A model generated the notes under the pieces. The model saw nothing but the letters and a program-made list of their open reading frames with translations, ran no database searches and was not told the origin of the DNA. The position numbers and the translations under genes were made by a program. Shown piece by piece: positions 1 through 6,419 of a stretch of DNA of 64,000 nucleotides. The DNA is from Bacteroidaceae bacterium. GTDB taxonomy: Bacteria > Bacteroidota > Bacteroidia > Bacteroidales > Bacteroidaceae. Positions within the stretch are counted from its first letter, which is position 1. Each line of letters begins with the position of its first letter. The stretch is from contig JAFUFK010000016.1 of the NCBI GenBank assembly GCA_017469925.1, positions 186,001 through 250,000 of the forward strand, given 5' to 3'.

Positions 1-738
1 AGATCCACCGAAGGCTCCATACTCAAGAACTTCAAGACTATTAGGAAGAACGATTGTTTGTAGGGAAGATGCCCCAACAAACGCTCGATCACCTATAACT
101 TTCACATTGTTTCCGACCTGTACCTTTTCCAACTTCTTACACGACTCAAAAGACCAATCCCCGATGGTGTCCACTTGATTGCCTATCGACACCTCGTTAA
201 GATTGTCACAGAGTCCGAAAGCGCGGTAATGAATCGTCATGTCCTCTCCTTCGTGTATAAAATCACCTATAGTTACCTTCTCCAAAGAATCACAGTCTAG
301 GAAGGCTGCGTTCATGATGTCTGTTACGGTGTAGGGGATATCAACTTCCTTAAGCTTTGTCTTATAGAAAGCGCTTGCATCTATAAATTTGAGTGAAAAA
401 GGAAGATTAATATCTCTCAAACCGGTGTTCTCGAAAGCGTGATATCCAATCGAAACAATAGAGTTCGGCAATGTCACTGAAATGAGCGCTTCATTATCCC
501 TAAAGGCTTCAGTTGCAATCGCGACTACTTTATAATTAATATTCTCTACATGAACGACCGCCGGAATAACAATGCTACCTGAGTATTCTTTTGAATAATC
601 GAAAAACGGCCCCTCATATGTGACAGCCAACGAGTCCTGACCTATTATATTATAATATATGCCATCGACTTCGAAGTCATAGGCAAAAGAATAGGTCGAT
701 ATAACAGAAAGAAAAAATAGAATAAATACCTTTCTCAT
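1..738 (-). CDS. BspA-like leucine-rich-repeat exported protein (3' end outside window)
   Basis: Reading from the ATG at 738 leftward, an open frame of 246 codons runs off the window edge, so the C-terminus is missing. It starts with a signal peptide (hydrophobic stretch ending near SVISTYSFA) and then shows repeated units such as LPNSIVSIGYHAF and IGNQVDTIGDWSF, each about 23 residues. These are typical of the LRR_5 / BspA-type (TpLRR) repeats of Bacteroidales surface proteins. Such proteins are secreted or surface-bound and often mediate adhesion, but no specific ligand can be read here. Base use is more AT-rich than in the core genes. The gene ends a short cluster with the 42-residue ORF and the membrane protein behind it on the same strand. 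Confidence 0.85.
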   Translation of the reverse strand, partial: MRKVFILFFLSVISTYSFAYDFEVDGIYYNIIGQDSLAVTYEGPFFDYSKEYSGSIVIPAVVHVENINYKVVAIATEAFRDNEALISVTLPNSIVSIGYHAFENTGLRDINLPFSLKFIDASAFYKTKLKEVDIPYTVTDIMNAAFLDCDSLEKVTIGDFIHEGEDMTIHYRAFGLCDNLNEVSIGNQVDTIGDWSFESCKKLEKVQVGNNVKVIGDRAFVGASSLQTIVLPNSLEVLEYGAFGGS

Positions 739-750
739 GATTCTTTCTCC

Positions 751-879
751 TTACTTCTTCTCCTTATTCTTTTCGATAAGTGTTTGCACGAGTGACGAGA
801 GGCCACTAAATAGTTTCCGGGTCGTCCACCAAAGGGCGCGGACGATGTCATGCAGGATTTCTTCTCCGATATTTCTCAT
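751..879 (-). CDS. small hypothetical protein, 42 aa
   Basis: ATG at 879 to TAA at 751, on the same strand as both neighbours, with 12 nt to the LRR gene downstream and 18 nt from the stop of the membrane-protein gene upstream. The peptide starts MRNIGEEILHDIVRALWW, has an amphipathic helical middle and ends in a lysine-rich tail (EKNKEKK). I do not recognise a family. The tight spacing suggests co-transcription; the alternative is an untranslated spacer. Confidence 0.45.
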   Translation of the reverse strand: MRNIGEEILHDIVRALWWTTRKLFSGLSSLVQTLIEKNKEKK

Positions 880-897
880 TGTCGTAAGGTTTGGGGG

Positions 898-2379
898 TTA
901 GATATATAAGATGTAGTTTCTCACGTAGTTGACGAGGGCTACTACCATGATGAGGGCGGCGGCCATGGCAATGACTATCACGGCCAGTCCCAGGGATATC
1001 CAGGTCTCCGAGTTGTCGGTGTCGGTGGTCGTGGTTCCGTCGCTCCAGTGCGTTACGGTCTTGTAGGTCTTCGCCGAGGCCACCATGCCCAGCGCTCCGG
1101 CCATGAGTCCGGTCATGAACTTACGCTTGTTGGTGTCCTTGCCCTTTAGTTCGTCGCTCCATCGCATGAAGAGGGGGCGCATGCTGGCCAAATAGTAGGT
1201 GCCGCCAGCGAAGACAAAGAGCAGTATGGGCATGAAGTTCTTGCTGCCAATAGCCATGACGAGCAGGATGATGCCTGCCACAGCCAGGAACGGCCAACTG
1301 CCACTGAACTCGCGTTTCTCGGCGTTGTTGAGAACCTCTGCATACTCGTTGTAATTAGCAACAAGCTCTGGGTCAGTGGGCGCCAGGGCTTCAATTTCCT
1401 GCATCAGTTGCTTCACCTTCTTCACCTGATTGTTCTTGGTGAAAGTGTAGAATGTCTCGCCCGTGCCGGATGTTCCTTTCGTAACGAGGTCATCGATGTG
1501 TTGTGTGCGACTCAGCATTTGGTCTTCCTCCTCTGTCGTAGGCTCACTGGTGAGACCAGCCGCCTGTCGCAAGGCGCGGAACTCCTCGACGTTGTGCTGC
1601 TGCAAAGGCTTGCGGAAGAAGTTTACGTATATCATGTGTGCAGCAATGGCGATGCAGAGGAGCACCTGCAAGATAAGCAGCAGGATGCCGAGGGCTGACT
1701 GGGCAAAATTGCGGTCTTTCTCCAGCTTGGCATTTAAGTGCTGTTGTAGTTCTTCGTTCTGGAGTTGCGTGAAGGACTTCTGCTGGTCGTCGGCTGGCTC
1801 TGCTTGTGCCGCTTCTCCCATCTGCAGGTTGCGCGATTCCTCTTGGTCGATGCTTTCAGCCCCCTCACGCAGGTGGCGACGTGTCAGCCAGTTGCCGTCG
1901 TTGTCCACTTCGCTATAGGTGTAGGTGTCGGTGTATCCTTCGCTGCCGTCGGCCATCGTTACGGTACGTTTCGAGAGCAAGCCCATATCGTCGTACTCGA
2001 GTACTGCCGTTGACCAAGGCATTGGGCCGTCGCTGTAGTCGTTCTCAAACGATGTCTCTTCCTTAACGACGCGTCCCTGGCCGTCGTAGGTGTATTTTAC
2101 AGTGATGTACTCGTCGCCTCGGTCGCTGGCTATGCTGGTGATGCGTCCGTTGCTGTCGCGCTCTATCTGGAAGTTGGCAGGTTCGTTGGCGTCCAATCCC
2201 CCGATGGTCAGTACGCGTCCCTCACTGTCGAAGGTCACGGGGCGCTCTTTCCAAGGGGCATCGTCTGCGATGCTTCCTTCGTAACTTGTTACATTGCCCT
2301 TCAGTTCCCACAGGGCACGGTCGTCTGCCTGGCATACGGCTGATGCCAGCAGACAGATAAGTAATACGGTCTTTTTCAT
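898..2379 (-). CDS. exported multi-pass membrane protein with YD-like N-terminal region, function unknown
   Basis: 493 residues. Residues 1-18 form a signal peptide (MKKTVLLICLLASAVCQA). Residues about 25-170 contain Tyr/Asp-rich strands (DSEGRVLTIGG, YTYDGQGRVVKEE, LEYDDMGLLSKRTV) resembling RHS/YD repeat strands. A Gln/Glu-rich linker follows, then four hydrophobic spans near residues 228-255, 360-400, 418-440 and 460-490. The C-terminus is therefore a membrane anchor or small channel-like region, with the YD-like part probably periplasmic. I know no function. It is preceded by an unusually long leader and heads the cluster that includes the LRR gene. Confidence 0.75.
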   Translation of the reverse strand: MKKTVLLICLLASAVCQADDRALWELKGNVTSYEGSIADDAPWKERPVTFDSEGRVLTIGGLDANEPANFQIERDSNGRITSIASDRGDEYITVKYTYDGQGRVVKEETSFENDYSDGPMPWSTAVLEYDDMGLLSKRTVTMADGSEGYTDTYTYSEVDNDGNWLTRRHLREGAESIDQEESRNLQMGEAAQAEPADDQQKSFTQLQNEELQQHLNAKLEKDRNFAQSALGILLLILQVLLCIAIAAHMIYVNFFRKPLQQHNVEEFRALRQAAGLTSEPTTEEEDQMLSRTQHIDDLVTKGTSGTGETFYTFTKNNQVKKVKQLMQEIEALAPTDPELVANYNEYAEVLNNAEKREFSGSWPFLAVAGIILLVMAIGSKNFMPILLFVFAGGTYYLASMRPLFMRWSDELKGKDTNKRKFMTGLMAGALGMVASAKTYKTVTHWSDGTTTTDTDNSETWISLGLAVIVIAMAAALIMVVALVNYVRNYILYI

Positions 2380-2661
2380 CTTGTTGTTGTTTATATAAGT
2401 ATATAATAAAAGCGCAAGTTATAACTTATTATCACAATGAGGCCTTGGACTGCCCTGCTACAAATAATAAGCAAAACCCACGCCTTCGGATTATATAGCA
2501 TTGCACCATGGCAACTATATAAACACTGACGTGAGCGCCTTTGCTTGTTATCCCTGTAGCATGAAAGTGTCCAAGTTTCATTGTAGGATACCATCAAATA
2601 CGCCCTTCGCTTACTCGAAGTCTTTCCGACTGGGTCCCTCGCCAGGGTACCGGAATTGCTA
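2380..2661 (-). promoter_or_regulatory. long structured 5' leader of the membrane-protein gene
   Basis: This gene-free stretch lies between the TAACTTTG element at 2662-2669 and the ATG at 2379, giving a leader of about 270 nt. On the minus strand it contains several clean hairpins: CCCT/AGGG around GGCG, CTTCG/CGAAG, TATCC with TGAAA pairing to TTTCA with GGATA, TATATAG-TTGC pairing to GCAA-TG-CTATATA, and AAGTTATAACTT. No known riboswitch consensus was recognised. A 68-codon ORF (2391-2597) inside it looks like chance. Confidence 0.5.
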
Positions 2662-2669
2662 CAAAGTTA
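2662..2669 (-). promoter_or_regulatory. -7 promoter element TAACTTTG
   Basis: A match to the Bacteroidales TAnnTTTG element, reading toward the membrane-protein gene. It defines the start of the long leader. Confidence 0.6.
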
Positions 2670-2777
2670 CGAAAACTTTTTGATATACAAACAAAAAGAC
2701 GAAAAAAAGAGGCACCGAGGCGACTCTTGCGGGCCGCCCCGGTGGGGGAATGTATGTAGAGTTAGTTGGTTGGATGG

Positions 2778-3782
2778 TTAGCGGCGACCGCCTCCGCGGC
2801 TGCTGCCTCCCATGCTCCGAGAGCCTCCTGATGTGCCACGACTGCCTCCGAAGGAGCTGCCTCCACGGCTTCCGCCCATAGAACTGCTACCCATCGAACT
2901 GCGACCACTTCCGAATGAACTGGAGCCTGCGCTGCGGCTGGTGCCCATCGAACTGCCTGCGCTGCGGCTGGTGGTGAGGCCAGAGGAGCGTCCTGCGTTG
3001 GTGGTGGCGGAGCGGCTGGGGCGGTCGTAGGTGCTGCGACCTGCGTCCATTGTGGCACCGCGAGTACCAGAGCGGTCGGGCTGGGCGACGGTGGTGCGAC
3101 TGCTGCTGCGTCCGCTGCGGGTGTCGGCGCTGGCGGGGCCGCCGTGGTCGGGTCTGGTGAGACGGTTGCCATCGAAGTGGTAGCTGCGTCCGCCTGCCTG
3201 GCCGCGACCTTCGGGACGGAATCCTCCGCGCCCGCCACCGGGCTCACCATAGCGTCCGCCACGGGGGCCGTTGGGGTGGCCAATCATGGTGTTGTGCATG
3301 CCGCGCAGTCCTCCGTGCCACATGGGGCGACGGTCGTGGTAGAAGCCGTGGGCGAAGTAGAAGCGTCCGTGTCCGCCTCGGTAGTCCCAGAAGATGGTGG
3401 GACGGTGGTAGAAGTAGTATCCGTGGGCATAGTGGCGGAAGACGGGGAAGTACCAGCCACCGCTCAGCCACCATACGGGACGGAAGAGGTAATCGACGGC
3501 TGCAAAGGCGGTCCACTGCCAGTCGTAGAGGATGTGGCGCAGGTCGTCGTTGCGATAGGTGAGGTAACGCGCGTCGGCGAGGTCGGCCTCGGTGTTGAGC
3601 GAGAGCAGGTAGTCGAGGTTGATCTCGTATGCGTCGTTGTACTGTTGGTCGTTGAGGTTGAGCTCGTAGGCCATCTTGTCGGTGAGATAGTAGGCGCGCT
3701 CGCGAGCGGTCTCATAATCCATTGCGCTCATTCCCGTCCAGGCGAAGAGGGCAAGTACCAGGGTCATCAGATTCTTCTTCAT
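2778..3782 (-). CDS. exported Gly/Ser/Arg-rich protein, function unknown
   Basis: 334 residues. A signal peptide (MKKNLMTLVLALFAWTGMSA) is followed by a helical N-domain (residues 21-90) and an aromatic-rich middle with many Tyr, His and Trp (residues 90-165, for example HYAHGYYFYHRPTIFWDY). The tail from about 170 to the end is low-complexity and rich in Gly, Ser and Arg, with short SRSAGSS / GGSRG repeats. It resembles poorly characterised exported proteins common in Bacteroidales. The tail is probably unstructured and extracytoplasmic. It has its own promoter 30 nt upstream of the ATG. Confidence 0.75.
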   Translation of the reverse strand: MKKNLMTLVLALFAWTGMSAMDYETARERAYYLTDKMAYELNLNDQQYNDAYEINLDYLLSLNTEADLADARYLTYRNDDLRHILYDWQWTAFAAVDYLFRPVWWLSGGWYFPVFRHYAHGYYFYHRPTIFWDYRGGHGRFYFAHGFYHDRRPMWHGGLRGMHNTMIGHPNGPRGGRYGEPGGGRGGFRPEGRGQAGGRSYHFDGNRLTRPDHGGPASADTRSGRSSSRTTVAQPDRSGTRGATMDAGRSTYDRPSRSATTNAGRSSGLTTSRSAGSSMGTSRSAGSSSFGSGRSSMGSSSMGGSRGGSSFGGSRGTSGGSRSMGGSSRGGGRR

Positions 3783-3811
3783 AAGGCGTAACTTTTAATG
3801 GTTTGATGGTG

Positions 3812-3819
3812 CAAAGTTA
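3812..3819 (-). promoter_or_regulatory. -7 promoter element TAACTTTG
   Basis: Lies 29 nt before the ATG of the Gly/Ser-rich protein gene, implying a leader of about 20 nt. Confidence 0.6.
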
Positions 3820-3875
3820 CGGCTTCTTTATGAAGGGGGCAAGGGGTGTTTCCCTATTCGTCGGGGGGGAAATCC

Positions 3876-4721
3876 CTATAGTTGAGAGGAGAATTGGAAG
3901 AGGGGTGAGAGGTTAGAGGTTAGAGGTGAGGGGTGAGAGGTGAGAGGTGAGAGGTCGGGGGTGAGAGGGTCCTTAAACAGGCCAAAGACGGCGCTGCCGC
4001 TGCCGGACATGGCGGCGTAGAGGGCACCGGCCTCGTAAAGGCGGGCCTTGAGCTGGGCGATGGTGGGATGCTGGGGGAAGACGCTGCGCTCGAAGTCGTT
4101 CTCTATCAGGTCGCGCCACTGGCCGACGGGGCGCAGGATGGCCTCGGAAAGGTCGTGCCGGGGCCGCAGTGGCGTGACGCCCTGATAGGCTTCGCGGGTG
4201 GAGACGAAGTCGCCGGGCTTCAGCAGGACGAGGTGGAGACCCGAGAGGTCGAGGGGGATGGGCTGCAGTTGGTCGCCGATGCCCGTGGCGAAGGCGGCCC
4301 GATGGCGGATGAAGAAGGCGCAGTCGGCTCCGAGCGGGGCCACGATGCGTTCCATCTCTTCCTCGGTGAGTCCGAGGCGTAGGAGGTCGTTGAGGAGCAG
4401 GAGGGCATAGGCGGCATCGCTGCTGCCGCCGCCCAGCCCGGCGCCGGTGGGGATAGACTTGCGCAGGCGGATGGCCAGGGGCGGAACTGCGAGGCCCCGG
4501 CGGCGCAGGGTCTCGACGAGGCGCACGACGAGGTTGCCGTTGGGGTCGCCGGCTACGGGCAGTCCCTCGAGCCGGAAGTCGTCGGCCGAGGCCTCACGTA
4601 TTTCCAGTTCGTCACACAGGGGGATGGGATAGAAGACGGTTTCGAGGTTGTGGTAACCGTCGGGTCGGCGCTCTGTCACGTAGAGGCCGAGATTGATTTT
4701 CGCGCAAGGGAATGTTTTCAT
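3876..4721 (-). CDS. ispE: 4-diphosphocytidyl-2-C-methyl-D-erythritol kinase
   Basis: Cytosolic GHMP kinase of the non-mevalonate isoprenoid pathway; it phosphorylates CDP-methylerythritol on the 2-hydroxyl. The N-terminus has AKINLGLYVTERRPDGYHNL, the ATP-binding glycine-rich motif PTGAGLGGGSSDAAYALLL is at residues 91-109, and the C-terminal GHMP motif MSGSGSAVFGLF is near 240. The last roughly 30 residues are a seven-residue periodic tail (PLTPDLS, PLTSHPS, PLTSNLS) encoded by tandem heptamers at 3901-3970. Normal IspE ends shortly after VFGLF, so this tail is an addition. The ATG is four bases after a TAATTTTG element, so the transcript is probably leaderless. Confidence 0.93.
   Translation of the reverse strand: MKTFPCAKINLGLYVTERRPDGYHNLETVFYPIPLCDELEIREASADDFRLEGLPVAGDPNGNLVVRLVETLRRRGLAVPPLAIRLRKSIPTGAGLGGGSSDAAYALLLLNDLLRLGLTEEEMERIVAPLGADCAFFIRHRAAFATGIGDQLQPIPLDLSGLHLVLLKPGDFVSTREAYQGVTPLRPRHDLSEAILRPVGQWRDLIENDFERSVFPQHPTIAQLKARLYEAGALYAAMSGSGSAVFGLFKDPLTPDLSPLTSHPSPLTSNLSPLFQFSSQL
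3901..3970. repeat. heptamer tandem repeat (GAGGTGA type) in the ispE 3' end
   Basis: About ten imperfect copies of a 7-nt unit (GAGGTTA, GAGGTGA, GGGGTGA and similar). It is read in frame as the periodic tail of IspE. Confidence 0.9.
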
Positions 4722-4725
4722 GCCA

Positions 4726-4733
4726 CAAAATTA
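4726..4733 (-). promoter_or_regulatory. -7 promoter element TAATTTTG of ispE
   Basis: Only four bases separate its last G from the ispE ATG, so transcription should start at or next to the start codon. Confidence 0.6.
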
Positions 4734-4737
4734 GAAA

Positions 4738-4775
4738 ATAATTATGAATTGTTAATTGTGAATTGTGAATTAATT
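4738..4775. repeat. heptamer tract (AATTGTG type)
   Basis: AATTATG, AATTGTT, AATTGTG, AATTGTG, AATTAAT in series, between the divergent ispE promoter and the TATCTTTG element of the next gene, where the -33 region would lie. Confidence 0.8.
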
Positions 4776-4777
4776 TA

Positions 4778-4785
4778 TATCTTTG
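4778..4785 (+). promoter_or_regulatory. -7 promoter element TATCTTTG
   Basis: Lies 24 nt before the ATG at 4810 of the acidic hypothetical protein gene. Confidence 0.6.
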
Positions 4786-4809
4786 CGCCTATATTAACAT
4801 GGAACAACA

Positions 4810-5589
4810 ATGAGTAAGAAGAAAGAAATGGACTTGGTGCTCGAGTCGATACTCGACCTGAACTCGAACAATGTGTGGAATCTGAACGAGGAGCAGATAG
4901 CCAAGCTCTGGGAGAAGGAGAGGGCCGAAGAGGGCTTTTCGTCTTCGGAGGAGAAGTTGCTCAACACGATTCGCCTCTGCTTCGAGGTAGTGCATTACAA
5001 CCCCGGCGACGAGCGGGACGTCAAGAAGTACGAAAGCGGCGGTTGGGCGCGTTTCTCACGTTGCGACGAGCGCAAGGGCATGGTGGCCCTGCGCCGCAAG
5101 TATATCAAGCGCATCACCGACCTCAGTTACGAGAACGTGCGCCACATTACGGCAGCCATGTTGCTTGAACTCATCGACCGCAACTTTGGCGGTGGTTGGG
5201 ATGCCATCCCCCTGAGTATTAAGGACATCATAGAGTCGGCCTTCGACGTCAGCACGACGCAACTGCCTACGAGCCGCATTCATGCTCCGGGCGGCACGCT
5301 GGAACGGAAGGTGGAACAGGGCTACGAAGTCCTGGAGGTGACTAAGGGCACCTGGACGGAGGCCATCTTTGCCAAGAAGAAGGAACCCGTGATGAAGTTG
5401 CGTTGCAACAGCGACAACCAATACGACGAGGACGGCAACATCATCCAGCGCGACCAGGACGAGGACTTCGACGACGAAAGCTCGATGGACCAGGACGAGG
5501 ACGGCGGCGACGACACCTTCTACTCCTCGTATGCGGCCGAGGCCGAGGTCAAGGAAGAAACCGAGGAAGGATTCCCCATTGAGGAGTAA
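4810..5589 (+). CDS. hypothetical protein with acidic C-terminal tail
   Basis: 259 residues, cytosolic (no signal peptide). Residues 1-170 look helical and mixed-charge (MSKKKEMDLVLESILDLNSN onward). The last 60 residues are very rich in Asp and Glu (RDQDEDFDDESSMDQDED) and probably disordered. The ATG at 4800 stops after four codons, so 4810 is used. I do not recognise a family. The final 70 nt overlap the 3' end of the convergent SpoU methyltransferase gene. Confidence 0.75.
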   Translation: MSKKKEMDLVLESILDLNSNNVWNLNEEQIAKLWEKERAEEGFSSSEEKLLNTIRLCFEVVHYNPGDERDVKKYESGGWARFSRCDERKGMVALRRKYIKRITDLSYENVRHITAAMLLELIDRNFGGGWDAIPLSIKDIIESAFDVSTTQLPTSRIHAPGGTLERKVEQGYEVLEVTKGTWTEAIFAKKKEPVMKLRCNSDNQYDEDGNIIQRDQDEDFDDESSMDQDEDGGDDTFYSSYAAEAEVKEETEEGFPIEE

Positions 5590-6338
5590 GGCCTCCTTCT
5601 GAACTCTGCGCAGACGATGGCGGTGGCAATGGCCACGTTCAGGCTCTCCACCGTCGGGCGGTCGGCAGGGTAGGGAGGAACAAACAGGCGGTGACTGACC
5701 AGTTCGGCCACCGCCTTTGTTATGCCCTGACCTTCGTTGCCCATGACGATGACGCCGTAAGGGGTAAGCCGTTGGCGGTAGATGTCCGCGCCGTCGAGGA
5801 AAGTCCCGTAGATGGGGCACCGGGCCTCGGCAAGTGCCTGGGTCAGGTTGGTGTAGTGTACGGCCACGCGCCCCAGGGCCCCCATGGTGGCCTGCGTGGC
5901 CTTGGGGTTGAAGATGTCGGCCGACTCGGGGCTGCAAAAGATATGGCGGATGCCGAACCAGTCGGCCAGGCGCACGATGGTGCCCAGGTTGCCGGGGTCC
6001 TGCACGCCGTCGAGTGCCAAGACCAGTTCCCGTCCCGCCACGTCGGCCAGGCGTGTCTCGTCGCAGGGAATCTCGAACAGGGCCACCACCGACTGCGGAT
6101 GCTGGAGCAGGCTCGTGCGTTGCAGTTCGTCCGTCGTCACGATGCACACCTCGGCCTCCCGAGGCAATTGGGGGGCCGTCCCGAGCCACTCCTCGGTGGC
6201 CGCCACGAAGCGCAATCGCATGCGTCCCAGGAGTTCGCCAACCAGTTTCGGCCCCTCGGCCACGAAGAGTCCTTCGGCCAGTCGGTTCTTCTTCCGCTCG
6301 AGCCCGCGTATCTGCTTAATCCTTGCTTTACTTATCAT
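5520..6338 (-). CDS. SpoU/TrmH-family RNA 2'-O-methyltransferase
   Basis: 272 residues. SPOUT (trefoil-knot) methyltransferase using S-adenosylmethionine on rRNA or tRNA ribose. Motif 1 is LDGVQDPGNLGTIVRLADWF, motif 2 is VIVMGNEGQGI and motif 3 is ESLNVAIATAIVCAEF. An N-terminal RNA-binding segment begins MISKARIKQIRGLERKKNRL. The exact target cannot be told apart between RlmB-like and tRNA types. The C-terminus runs antisense into the neighbouring gene. It is divergent from the TamL-like gene, an arrangement I recall from other Bacteroidales. Confidence 0.88.
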   Translation of the reverse strand: MISKARIKQIRGLERKKNRLAEGLFVAEGPKLVGELLGRMRLRFVAATEEWLGTAPQLPREAEVCIVTTDELQRTSLLQHPQSVVALFEIPCDETRLADVAGRELVLALDGVQDPGNLGTIVRLADWFGIRHIFCSPESADIFNPKATQATMGALGRVAVHYTNLTQALAEARCPIYGTFLDGADIYRQRLTPYGVIVMGNEGQGITKAVAELVSHRLFVPPYPADRPTVESLNVAIATAIVCAEFRRRPYSSMGNPSSVSSLTSASAAYEE

Positions 6339-6355
6339 TAGGCGTCATTTATGCA

Positions 6356-6363
6356 CAAAGGTA
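6356..6363 (-). promoter_or_regulatory. -7 promoter element TACCTTTG
   Basis: Lies 17 nt before the ATG of the SpoU-type methyltransferase gene. Confidence 0.6.
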
Positions 6364-6369
6364 CATAAT

Positions 6370-6402
6370 AATTCACAATTCACAATTCACAATTCATAAT
6401 TA
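6370..6402. repeat. heptamer tract (AATTCAC type)
   Basis: Four to five copies of AATTCAC or AATTCAT, filling the gap between the divergent promoters of the SpoU-type and TamL-like genes. Confidence 0.85.
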
Positions 6403-6407
6403 TTTGT

Positions 6408-6415
6408 TATTTTTG
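6408..6415 (+). promoter_or_regulatory. -7 promoter element TATTTTTG
   Basis: Four bases before the GTG start of the TamL-like gene, which predicts a leaderless transcript. Confidence 0.55.
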
Positions 6416-6419
6416 CATC

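Noticed and set aside
2391-2597. 68-codon ORF in the long leader
   Set aside because: Lies across stable stem-loops, has unusual composition, and does not resemble an exported or cytosolic protein.
5056-6189. 377-codon minus-strand ORF across the SpoU-type gene
   Set aside because: Out-of-frame shadow with Arg/Pro-rich composition; the true frame carries the SPOUT motifs.
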